Shown one piece after another: positions 33,912 through 40,187 of a stretch of 40,187 nucleotides of DNA. The number at the start of each line of letters is the position of its first letter. Positions within the stretch are counted from its first letter, which is position 1. Below the pieces are notes generated by a model. It was not told the DNA's origin, made no database searches, and saw nothing but the letters and a program-made list of their open reading frames with translations. The position numbers and the translations under genes are program-made. Source of the DNA: DRWZ01 sp964601505. Its GTDB lineage: Bacteria > Calescibacteriota > Calescibacteriia > Calescibacteriales > Calescibacteriaceae. The stretch spans positions 1-40,187 of the forward strand of contig CAZRNR010000015.1 of NCBI GenBank assembly GCA_964601505.1. The letters are read 5' to 3'.

Positions 33912-35069
33912 TCACATTGTTTTGTTTATAGAGATATAGTCTTCTGTTATATCTGTTATAAGCATAGAATACTTCCCCTTTTTCCCAAGTCCTACATCCA
34001 CATCAATTTCATACTTTGGTTCTTTCATTATGTTTCTCGCCTTCTCCAAACTCTCTATAATCAGTTTAGAATTTTTTGCGACAATAACCTTATCACCATT
34101 TTGAGATAATACAGTAATCTTGACCTTTCCTATTTGCTCTCCAGAAGAGCCTACTGCAGAAAGAACTCTTCCAAAATCAGGCGAACAGCCAGCTATAGAG
34201 GAACGGAAAAGAAATGAAAAAGATATGTTTCTACAAATGCTTCTTGCAGCGGAATCATTTTTAGCTCCATGAACAAAAAGTTTAACAACATGCTTCACAC
34301 CTTCTCCATCTTCCGCGATATAAAAAGCAAGTTCAGAGAGAACTTTTTCTATTCCCTCTTTTAAAACTTTCTTGTTCGACTCGACCTTGTTTTCAAAAAC
34401 AAAGATACAAGAATCGTTCGTGCTTTGAGATGAATCTATATTCAAAGTTCCTATCGTCCCCTGAAGAATATCAAAAGCAACTTTTTCAAAACCTTGTGGG
34501 AGACATGAATTTGTAATAATAAAAGATAAAGTTGTAGCAGAAGAAAAGTCAGGAAAGATCATACCTGCCCCCTTAGCAATTCCAACTATAGATATTCCAT
34601 TCTTTTCAAATCTTGAAATCTTAGGCTTTGTATCCGTTGTCAAAATGGCTTCTGAGAAATCTGAAACATCATCGCTCAAATTTTCAAGGACGCTGTAAGA
34701 ATTCTTCAAAACATCCTCAACTTGAATCTTTACACCAATTTTACCAGTGGATAAAAGTATTATTTGATTTGGATTGACTTTCTTCCCAGAAAACCTATGG
34801 ATGTCTTCCGAGAACTTTTTCACAATTGTTTGTATGTCTTTTTCAACTCCAAAATATCTACAGAGTGCATTTCCAGATATAACATATATAGCTCTTATAT
34901 TTCTGTTAGCCTTTCTACCTATAATTTTTTCACTTCTTTCTATCGCTTCGCTTTTTATCTTGTTCGATGTAAAAAAACCGAAAACAGAAGATCCATCTTC
35001 AACAAATATCAATCCCAAATCTTTCTTCCCCTTCTTTATGCCACAAGATATTCCAGAAAATTTTGCCAT
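33912..35069 (-). CDS. argJ: Glutamate N-acetyltransferase / ArgJ
   Basis: Transfers the acetyl group from N-acetylornithine to glutamate in the cyclic arginine pathway; a self-cleaving Ntn-type enzyme. Recognised by GISCGIKKGKKDLGL at the start, LLSTGKIGV, ILTTDTKPK, IAKGAGMIFPD, the cleavage site ATTLSF with Thr179 as predicted nucleophile, NDSCIFV, EDGEGVKH, and AGCSPDFGRVLSAVG. Two residues (SerSer) appear to be inserted between GMI-FPD and the nucleophile compared with the usual GMIxPNMATML. The length of 385 is slightly short and the end (ISINKTM) lacks the usual longer tail. It starts one base after rplE stops, as the last gene of the ribosomal block. Confidence 0.9.
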   Translation of the reverse strand: MAKFSGISCGIKKGKKDLGLIFVEDGSSVFGFFTSNKIKSEAIERSEKIIGRKANRNIRAIYVISGNALCRYFGVEKDIQTIVKKFSEDIHRFSGKKVNPNQIILLSTGKIGVKIQVEDVLKNSYSVLENLSDDVSDFSEAILTTDTKPKISRFEKNGISIVGIAKGAGMIFPDFSSATTLSFIITNSCLPQGFEKVAFDILQGTIGTLNIDSSQSTNDSCIFVFENKVESNKKVLKEGIEKVLSELAFYIAEDGEGVKHVVKLFVHGAKNDSAARSICRNISFSFLFRSSIAGCSPDFGRVLSAVGSSGEQIGKVKITVLSQNGDKVIVAKNSKLIIESLEKARNIMKEPKYEIDVDVGLGKKGKYSMLITDITEDYISINKTM

Positions 35070-35070
35070 A

Positions 35071-35646
35071 TCAGTCTCTGAAAGGCATCCCCATAAGCTT
35101 CAGAAGCTCCTTTGCTTCCTTGTCTGTTTTAGCTGTTGTGACAATAGTAACAGTCATACCCTTGACATATTTTATCTTCGTGTAAGGAACCTCAGGGAAT
35201 ATAGTATGCTCTCTTATACCTATTGAATAATTTCCCATACCATCAAAACCTTTTGAATAAAATCCCTTGAAATCTTTTGCTCTGGGCATGGCTATATTTA
35301 TGAGCCTATCAAAAAAGTCATACATCATTTTTTTTCTCAAGGTAACGCAAAGCCCTATTTTATCTCCTTTCCTCAAATGAAAAGCAGCAATAGATTTCCT
35401 TGCTCTTCTGAAGGCCGGTTTTTGACCTGTTATAAGCATAAGATCTTGAATGGCTTCCTCTATATACTTCTGATCATCCTTCATCTTCCCTATACCCATA
35501 TTCACTACTATCTTGTATAACCTCGGAACCTCCAGAGGATTCTTATACTTAAAAATCTCCATCATCTTCGGGATAACAAAATCAAAATAATGTTTCTGGA
35601 GTCTCGGGACATAATCAGTTTTTATATTTTGTTGAGCAGATACCAT
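35071..35646 (-). CDS. rplE: 50S ribosomal protein L5
   Basis: Binds 5S rRNA in the central protuberance. A 191-residue protein with KIVVNMGIGK, GQKPAFRRARKSIAAFHLRKGDKIG, FFDRLINIAMPRAKDFKG, NYSIGIREHTIFPEV and MTVTIVTTAKTDKEAKELLKLMGMPF, all standard L5 blocks. A short N-terminal extension (MVSAQQNIKTDY) is present. AGGAGGT lies just upstream of the ATG. It follows rplX in the normal order, but the next gene is argJ rather than rpsN and rpsH. Confidence 0.97.
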   Translation of the reverse strand: MVSAQQNIKTDYVPRLQKHYFDFVIPKMMEIFKYKNPLEVPRLYKIVVNMGIGKMKDDQKYIEEAIQDLMLITGQKPAFRRARKSIAAFHLRKGDKIGLCVTLRKKMMYDFFDRLINIAMPRAKDFKGFYSKGFDGMGNYSIGIREHTIFPEVPYTKIKYVKGMTVTIVTTAKTDKEAKELLKLMGMPFRD

Positions 35647-35662
35647 AACTATAGACCTCCTT

Positions 35663-35977
35663 TTAATCTAACAAGTTTCTACATCTTTTACAATATCTAA
35701 TTTTTCTTCCATCTTCCAAAATTCTAAAGCCAACACGAGATGGCTTCCCGCACTTTGGACACAAAAGCATAATTTTTGAAAGGTTTATCTTTCCGAAAAT
35801 CTCAATGATCCCTGCTTGAGGGTTAGCCGGAGTTGGTCTGACATGCTTTTTAACCTTATTTACACCCTCAACAACTGCCTTCATCTCTCTTGGAAAAACT
35901 CTCAAAACTCTTCCTTTTTTTCCCTTATCTTTCCCAGATATAACAAAAACTTCATCGCCTGTTCTTATTCTCATCAT
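35663..35977 (-). CDS. rplX: 50S ribosomal protein L24
   Basis: Early assembly protein of the large subunit. It contains a KOW motif (GDEVFVISGKDKGKKGRVLRV) and NKVKKHVRPT. The C-terminal half keeps a zinc-ribbon-like pair, CPKC and CKRC, in the CPKCGKPSRVG and YCKRCRN segments, a form seen in some bacterial L24. The length is 104 residues from the ATG at 35977. A further upstream GTG is part of the Shine-Dalgarno and so cannot be the start; the next ATG (35974) is also possible. Confidence 0.96.
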   Translation of the reverse strand: MMRIRTGDEVFVISGKDKGKKGRVLRVFPREMKAVVEGVNKVKKHVRPTPANPQAGIIEIFGKINLSKIMLLCPKCGKPSRVGFRILEDGRKIRYCKRCRNLLD

Positions 35978-35982
35978 AAATA

Positions 35983-35990
35983 TCACCTCA
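35983..35990 (-). promoter_or_regulatory. Shine-Dalgarno that sets the rplX start
   Basis: TGAGGTGA on the minus strand, 5 nt before ATG 35977. It excludes the GTG at 35984-35986 as the start. The site overlaps the end of rplN. Confidence 0.7.
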
Positions 35991-36356
35991 AACGATTTCT
36001 GGAGCTAATGAAGCAATTTTCGAAAAACCCTTTTCCCTTATCTCTCGCGGGACAGGACCGAAAACGCGTGTTCCCTCAGGCTCACCTCTATCATTTATTA
36101 TGACAACAGAATTCCTATCAAACCTAACATAAGTCCCGTCCTTTCTACGGTATTCCTTTGCAGTTCTTATAACTAGGGCTCTTTTAATATCTCCTTTTGA
36201 GATCTTTGAATTCGGAATAGCATCTTTAACAGCAACTACTATGACATCACCTATATAAGCATATCTTCTTGAATTTCCATGAATTATTCCTATGCATTTC
36301 CCCCACTTTGCACCAGAGTTATCCGCAATCTCAACCTTTGTCTCCCGCTGAATCAT
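35988..36356 (-). CDS. rplN: 50S ribosomal protein L14
   Basis: Large-subunit protein at the subunit interface, 122 residues, standard length. Blocks: MIQRETKVEIADNSGAK, IGDVIVVAVKDAIP, ALVIRTAKEYRRKDGTYVRFDRN, and GTRVFGPVPREIREKGFSKIASLAPEIV. AGGAGGAGA lies 6-8 nt before the ATG. That site and the first 26 bases of the gene lie inside the 3' end of rpsQ. Confidence 0.98.
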   Translation of the reverse strand: MIQRETKVEIADNSGAKWGKCIGIIHGNSRRYAYIGDVIVVAVKDAIPNSKISKGDIKRALVIRTAKEYRRKDGTYVRFDRNSVVIINDRGEPEGTRVFGPVPREIREKGFSKIASLAPEIV

Positions 36357-36612
36357 AAAAATCTCCTCCTTTCTTACTTAATACATCAACCAGATAAAAT
36401 CTTTTAAGCTTAGAATAAGGTCTTCCTTCCCTTATAAGAACTTTATCTCCAATTTTAGCTCTGTTCTCCGGATCATGGACAAGATAATTCTTTGATCTTT
36501 TAATATACTTCTTATATTTTGGATGCATAGCAAGCGTTTCCACTTTAACCTTTATCGTCTTATCTGCCTTACCAGCAGATAGAACAATTCCAACGAACTC
36601 CCTCTTTGGCAT
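36331..36612 (-). CDS. rpsQ: 30S ribosomal protein S17
   Basis: Primary 16S rRNA-binding protein, 93 residues. Blocks: MPKREFVGIVLSAGKADKTIKV, ETLAMHPKYKKYIKRSKNYLVHDP and IGDKVLIREGRPYSKLKRF. The ATG at 36612 is chosen because AGGAGGT lies about 9 nt upstream; the TTG at 36645 would overlap rpsD and has no support. The C-terminal tail (KKGGDFYDSAGDKG) is read through the start region of rplN. In nearly all bacteria rpsQ follows rpmC (L29); here it follows rpsD, with 13 bp between. Confidence 0.97.
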   Translation of the reverse strand: MPKREFVGIVLSAGKADKTIKVKVETLAMHPKYKKYIKRSKNYLVHDPENRAKIGDKVLIREGRPYSKLKRFYLVDVLSKKGGDFYDSAGDKG

Positions 36613-36625
36613 AAAAGAAAACCTC

Positions 36626-37225
36626 CTACCTTGAGTAGAACTCAATTATATAATTTTCATTTATCTTAAGGTCAAAATCTTGCCTTTCTGGTAATCTTGA
36701 TACCTTGATTTTACCTTCATCTATTTTCTCGATCCACCCTGGCGTTTTAGCTATAGTGCTCTGCGGAATAACACTCTTTTCAACTTCTATCTCATCACCC
36801 AAATCAACGATGTATGAAGGTATATCGGTTCTTAATCCATTGACTTTGACAAAACCATGAGAAACTATGTTTCTAGCATGCCTACGAGAAAGAGCAAAAC
36901 CAGCTCTGAATAAAACATTATCTAACCTTCTTTCAAGTAGCTCTATAAATTTTATTCCTGTGTTTCCCTTAACTTTTTGTGCCATATCAAAAAATCTTCT
37001 AAACTGTTCCTCGCTCATAAAGTAATAGTTTTTCAGTCTCTGTTTTTCAAAGAATCTGATAGCATAGTCAGACATTTTTGCAAATCTTCTGGTTTTCCCA
37101 TGAAATCCTGGCGGGAAAGGTCTTTTCTCAAATGGACATTTCTCAGTAAAACATTTTTGCCCCTTGAGAAAAAGCTTCATCCCATATCTTCTGCACTTTC
37201 TACAAACTGTTGTTCTGCTACCCAT
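36626..37225 (-). CDS. rpsD: 30S ribosomal protein S4
   Basis: Primary assembly protein of the small subunit and, in several bacteria, translational repressor of the alpha operon. A 199-residue protein with an N-terminal zinc site (Cys8, Cys11, Cys25, Cys30: CRKC ... KCFTEKC), KRPFPPGFHG, RLKNYYFMSEEQFRRFF, and the S4 RNA-binding domain (LLERRLDNVLFRAGFALSRRHARNIVSHGFVKVNG). AGGAGG lies upstream of the ATG. It is followed by rpsQ instead of rpoA and rplQ. Confidence 0.97.
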   Translation of the reverse strand: MGSRTTVCRKCRRYGMKLFLKGQKCFTEKCPFEKRPFPPGFHGKTRRFAKMSDYAIRFFEKQRLKNYYFMSEEQFRRFFDMAQKVKGNTGIKFIELLERRLDNVLFRAGFALSRRHARNIVSHGFVKVNGLRTDIPSYIVDLGDEIEVEKSVIPQSTIAKTPGWIEKIDEGKIKVSRLPERQDFDLKINENYIIEFYSR

Positions 37226-37240
37226 TACAATATATCCTCC

Positions 37241-37630
37241 TTAAACTCTCCTTCTTCCTGGAGCCCTACAACCGTTATGAGGTATAGGTGTTGTATCCTT
37301 CAGGAGGACGATCTTTATTCCTGCACTTTCTACAGCCCTTATAGCAGTTTCTCTACCAGGACCAGCACCTTTGACAAAAACCGCACATTTTTCTACACCA
37401 TAAAGATCTTTTGCCTTTTTAGCAGCAGCAAAAGCTGCACGCTGAGCAGCAAAAGGAGTACCCTTTTTTGTTCCCTTATAACCAACAGCCCCGGAAGAAG
37501 ACCAGGTCAAAACATTACCTTCAAGGTCAGAAAAAGATACTATAGTGTTATTAAATGTAGCCTTTATATGTGCAATAGCATATGGAACTTTCTTAAGCTT
37601 CTTCTTTCTTGTTTTCTTCTCTTCTGCCAT
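37241..37630 (-). CDS. rpsK: 30S ribosomal protein S11
   Basis: Platform protein of the small subunit, 129 residues. Blocks: AIAHIKATFNNTIVSFSD, GNVLTWSSSGAVGYKGTKKGTPFAAQRAA, VFVKGAGPGRETAIRAVESAG, and the C-terminal DTTPIPHNGCRAPGRRRV. AAGGAG is present upstream. It sits between rpsM (6 bp) and rpsD (15 bp), the usual alpha-operon order. Confidence 0.98.
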   Translation of the reverse strand: MAEEKKTRKKKLKKVPYAIAHIKATFNNTIVSFSDLEGNVLTWSSSGAVGYKGTKKGTPFAAQRAAFAAAKKAKDLYGVEKCAVFVKGAGPGRETAIRAVESAGIKIVLLKDTTPIPHNGCRAPGRRRV

Positions 37631-37636
37631 AATTTT

Positions 37637-38020
37637 TTACTCCTTTTTCTTCTTCTTTCTTGCCAAAATTTTATGCTTCTTCGGACCTTTTCTTGTTCTT
37701 GCGTTAGAGTGTGATCTCTGCCCTCTTACAGGAAGACCAGCTATATGCCTAAGTCCCCTGTAGCACTTTATATCCTTCAACCTCTGTATATCTTCAGATA
37801 TCTCTCTCCTCAAATCTCCCTCAATCTTCAATCCTAACTTTTCTATTGCAGAGTTTATTCTTGCAACATCATCTTCAGTAAGATCACCAATTCTCTTTGT
37901 GTAATCAATGCCGACCAGAGAAGCTATTCTAAAAGCAGTTTCCGGACCTACTCCAAACAAATCAGAAAGACCAGGAATTATTTTCTTGCTGTCGGACAAA
38001 TCTTTTCCTGCAACTCTCAT
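37637..38020 (-). CDS. rpsM: 30S ribosomal protein S13
   Basis: Head protein contacting the P-site tRNA and L5, 127 residues. The usual second codons read MRVAGKDLSDSKKI (more commonly ARIAGVDLP). ALVxIFGVGxxxA is represented by LSDLFGVGPETAFRIASLVGID. RLKDIKCYRGLRHIAGLPVRGQRSHSNARTRKGP is the conserved RNA-binding end, with a poly-Lys tail. AGGAGGAAGA precedes the ATG. It begins 12 bp after rpmJ. Confidence 0.97.
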   Translation of the reverse strand: MRVAGKDLSDSKKIIPGLSDLFGVGPETAFRIASLVGIDYTKRIGDLTEDDVARINSAIEKLGLKIEGDLRREISEDIQRLKDIKCYRGLRHIAGLPVRGQRSHSNARTRKGPKKHKILARKKKKKE

Positions 38021-38032
38021 CTTCTTCCTCCT

Positions 38033-38146
38033 TTATCCTTGCTTCTGCCTATGCTTAGGGTTTGAGCAAATTATATAAACCCTCCCCTTTCTTCTTATCA
38101 CTCTGCAATTCAAACATCTTGCCTTAACTGATGCCCTTACTTTCAT
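38033..38146 (-). CDS. rpmJ: 50S ribosomal protein L36
   Basis: A 37-residue protein: MKVRASVKARCLNC, RVIRRKGRVYIIC and NPKHRQKQG. Zinc ligands are Cys11, Cys14, Cys27 and His32, the zinc-binding (C+) form. It is the first gene of the ribosomal block, and its ATG is 135 bp from the divergent iron-permease gene. infA, which often precedes rpmJ, is not here. No strong Shine-Dalgarno is seen before its ATG. Confidence 0.96.
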   Translation of the reverse strand: MKVRASVKARCLNCRVIRRKGRVYIICSNPKHRQKQG

Positions 38147-38270
38147 AAAAGTATTTCAAATGTAGCAAAAATAGAATCCAAAGATAATTTTTTCAAATTT
38201 TTATCCCTAACCAAACCAATTTACAAAATAAAACATTCCCGAAATTCTCACAAGAGCATATTTACTGTCA

Positions 38271-38276
38271 TATATT
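38271..38276 (+). promoter_or_regulatory. Candidate -10 element of the cytochrome/FTR1 gene
   Basis: TATATT ends 5 nt before ATG 38282, which implies a leaderless or 1-2 nt leader transcript. No clear -35 and no Fur-type palindrome were seen in the 135 bp spacer. Confidence 0.35.
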
Positions 38277-38281
38277 TCTCT

Positions 38282-40060
38282 ATGAAAATGAAAATCGTTA
38301 TCAAAATCTTAACAAGAAAAGCAAAAATATTAACCATAATTCTTATCATATCGCTTACTAACAAAGCTTATGGAGACCAGATGAACGAAAAAATTTTCCT
38401 TCTTTCTAACTACATTATGTCCGACTACGAAAATGCAGTGAAAGATGGTAAAGTAATATCTGAATTTGAATACAATGAGATGAAAGAATTTTGTATGGAA
38501 ATATTAGAGATATCAGAAGGAGATATAAAAATGAAAGCAGAAGAATTGTGCAAAACTATAGAACAAAAAGGCTCAGTTCAGAGAATTCAAGAAATATCAT
38601 CAGATATAATAAAGTTGGTTAGTAAAAAAGGATTAATCTCACCTACACACATACCTAACATTGAGATTGGTAAAAAATTATACTCAGATCTTTGCTCAAG
38701 TTGTCATGGAAGAAATGGAGAAGGTATAATATTTAACACATCAAACAATTCTCCCCCACCACCTCCCCTAACAACCGAGCACATATCACCACCCAAGGTT
38801 TATCTCACAACAAAATTCGGGATAGAAGGGACAACTATGCCAGCATTTTCCTTGGGAGAAAAAGAAAGATGGTCGCTTGCATTCTATGTAGCTTCACTAA
38901 GATATCAAAACTCCAAAAATGAGGAAATACAATACAAAATTCCTGATCCATTCTCACTTCTTTTTGAACACGGAATAAAATCAAACAAACAACTGGAATC
39001 TGAAAAATTAGCAAAAATAATAAGAGAAAAAGTTTTTGAGTTGAAAAATCTTGATGTATTTAAATACGGAATCCTGAAAGCCATAGATAAAGTAAAAGAA
39101 AGAAATTTTGAGGAAGGACTCAACATTATCACAAAATCATATATGGTATTTGAAGACGCAGAAACAGAATTCAGAATAAGAAATCCCTCAAATGTAGTTC
39201 AGATAGAACTTTTATTTCGTGATGTTGTTTCTTCAATGAAGCGAGCCGATATAAGCGCTGAAGAAAAACTCTATAATATGCTAAAAAATCTTACTCCTCT
39301 TGAGAGAGATGAAAAAATAGGGAAAAATTTCATTGCATTCACTGTAGTTCTTAGAGAGGGTTTTGAAGCAATAATAATAGTAGCGGCAATACTCGCTATC
39401 ATCTCTTCTGTTGGTATAAGGAAATCACCAGTCTATATTGGAGCACTTACAGGTATTATAGCTGGTATAACTTTGTGGGAAGCAACAGGTAAGATAATAT
39501 CCATAAACAGAGAATTAATGGAAGGAATCTTTACTATTCTTGCATCGGCACTGATAATATGGGTAAGCTTATGGGTGCTCGAGAAAATTCGCCAGAAAAA
39601 TCTAAAAAGATTTACAGAAAAGGTAAAGCATGCAGCAAAGGGGAGGAGATATATATTTCTCTTCTTTTTATCCTTTTTGAGCACATCAAGAGAAGCCGGG
39701 GAAACAGTACTTTTTCTAAGAGCTCTCGGATCTGGTATAGAAAAAGGTGTGATACTTGGGTTTCTATCTTTAGGGATAATTGCTCTATTAATATACACAC
39801 TCAAAATGAAACTTGAAATAAGAAAGTTCTTTATCTTAACAAACATCATACTAAATATAACAGCAGTAGCATTACTCGGAAAGGGAATAGTTGAACTTCA
39901 GGAAGCTGGCCTGATTCCCATCTCAATGATTGATATACCACATATAGACATAATAGGAATATACCCAACTTTGCAAACCATCATCCCACAGATAGCACTT
40001 GCACTAATACTCTTTGGAACAACTGTAACATATCTACTTAAAGAAAGAATTAAAGTCTAA
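38282..40060 (+). CDS. Cytochrome c / FTR1-family iron permease fusion
   Basis: A 592-residue protein. An N-terminal signal sequence (hydrophobic stretch ending near NKAYG) leads to a periplasmic helical region. A cytochrome c domain follows, with the haem motif CSSCH at residues 138-142 and the distal Met in TTMPAF (about residue 185); a run of prolines lies between. A second helical linker runs to about 350. The C-terminal part is an FTR1 permease of about seven membrane helices with the iron motifs REGFE (about 356) and REAGE (about 468); the second deviates from the more usual REGxE. In characterised FTR1 systems Fe(II) is oxidised and passed to the permease; in this fusion the haem is presumably the electron acceptor. 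Similar fusions are known in Gram-negative bacteria. It stands alone and diverges from the ribosomal block. Confidence 0.92.
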   Translation: MKMKIVIKILTRKAKILTIILIISLTNKAYGDQMNEKIFLLSNYIMSDYENAVKDGKVISEFEYNEMKEFCMEILEISEGDIKMKAEELCKTIEQKGSVQRIQEISSDIIKLVSKKGLISPTHIPNIEIGKKLYSDLCSSCHGRNGEGIIFNTSNNSPPPPPLTTEHISPPKVYLTTKFGIEGTTMPAFSLGEKERWSLAFYVASLRYQNSKNEEIQYKIPDPFSLLFEHGIKSNKQLESEKLAKIIREKVFELKNLDVFKYGILKAIDKVKERNFEEGLNIITKSYMVFEDAETEFRIRNPSNVVQIELLFRDVVSSMKRADISAEEKLYNMLKNLTPLERDEKIGKNFIAFTVVLREGFEAIIIVAAILAIISSVGIRKSPVYIGALTGIIAGITLWEATGKIISINRELMEGIFTILASALIIWVSLWVLEKIRQKNLKRFTEKVKHAAKGRRYIFLFFLSFLSTSREAGETVLFLRALGSGIEKGVILGFLSLGIIALLIYTLKMKLEIRKFFILTNIILNITAVALLGKGIVELQEAGLIPISMIDIPHIDIIGIYPTLQTIIPQIALALILFGTTVTYLLKERIKV

Positions 40061-40187
40061 ACTCAAAATATAGAAAAAACTATTCTTGAAGACAAATGAA
40101 TAAGTGATATGATCCTTTTCAATATGGAAATGATTTGAAATTTGATAAAAGTGATGAATATAGGAAAAAACATATTGAACAAATAAT

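Overview
The window is a 40 kb stretch of an AT-rich bacterial chromosome, roughly one third GC by eye. It looks like a draft or single-cell/metagenome scaffold, because it contains one 100-N gap. The genes are bacterial (MurE, DnaE, DnaJ, PssA, LeuA, bacterial ribosomal proteins). MurE carries the DNPR motif of meso-diaminopimelate-adding enzymes. S4, L24 and L36 all keep their zinc ligands. I cannot name the phylum from sequence alone; an uncultivated, deep-branching, possibly thermophilic lineage is an inference.

Layout. Positions 1-10.2 kb are mostly minus strand. Read in transcription order they are a split acyl-CoA carboxylase alpha subunit (accC plus a BCCP gene joined by ATGA) with a hotdog thioesterase, then dnaJ-murE-serine hydrolase, then pssA overlapping leuA, then eno. 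From 10.4 to 14.5 kb there are gatC, a decayed IS200-like transposase remnant, a tiny secreted Gln/Lys/Glu-rich protein, rpsI, a PilB/GspE-type ATPase and a radical SAM protein. From 15 to 26 kb there are four glycosyltransferases, three of them chained by ATGA overlaps, around a gene for a roughly 2,120-residue cysteine-rich, membrane-anchored surface protein. From 26 to 33.9 kb come dnaE, a convergent two-gene module (an HDOD protein and a CheD homologue that has lost its catalytic cysteine), a UGT-like glycosyltransferase, SppA and a small unknown protein. From 33.9 to 38.1 kb a minus-strand ribosomal block runs rpmJ-rpsM-rpsK-rpsD-rpsQ-rplN-rplX-rplE and ends in argJ. A cytochrome c/FTR1 iron permease fusion closes the window.

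The genes cover central metabolism, peptidoglycan and phospholipid synthesis, surface polysaccharide or glycoconjugate assembly, translation and iron uptake. There are two apparent start modes. Genes inside operons, above all the ribosomal ones, have strong AGGAGG sites. Several genes that seem to open transcription units instead have a TATAAT-like hexamer ending only 4-12 nt before the start codon, which suggests leaderless or nearly leaderless mRNAs.

The most interesting items are the giant protein, whose beta-sandwich domain is interrupted by a knot of about 34 cysteines; the cysteine-less CheD/HDOD pair; the welded alpha/spc ribosomal operon; the long pssA/leuA overlap; and the leaderless-start pattern. 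No tRNA, rRNA, CRISPR array, prophage or intact insertion sequence was seen.
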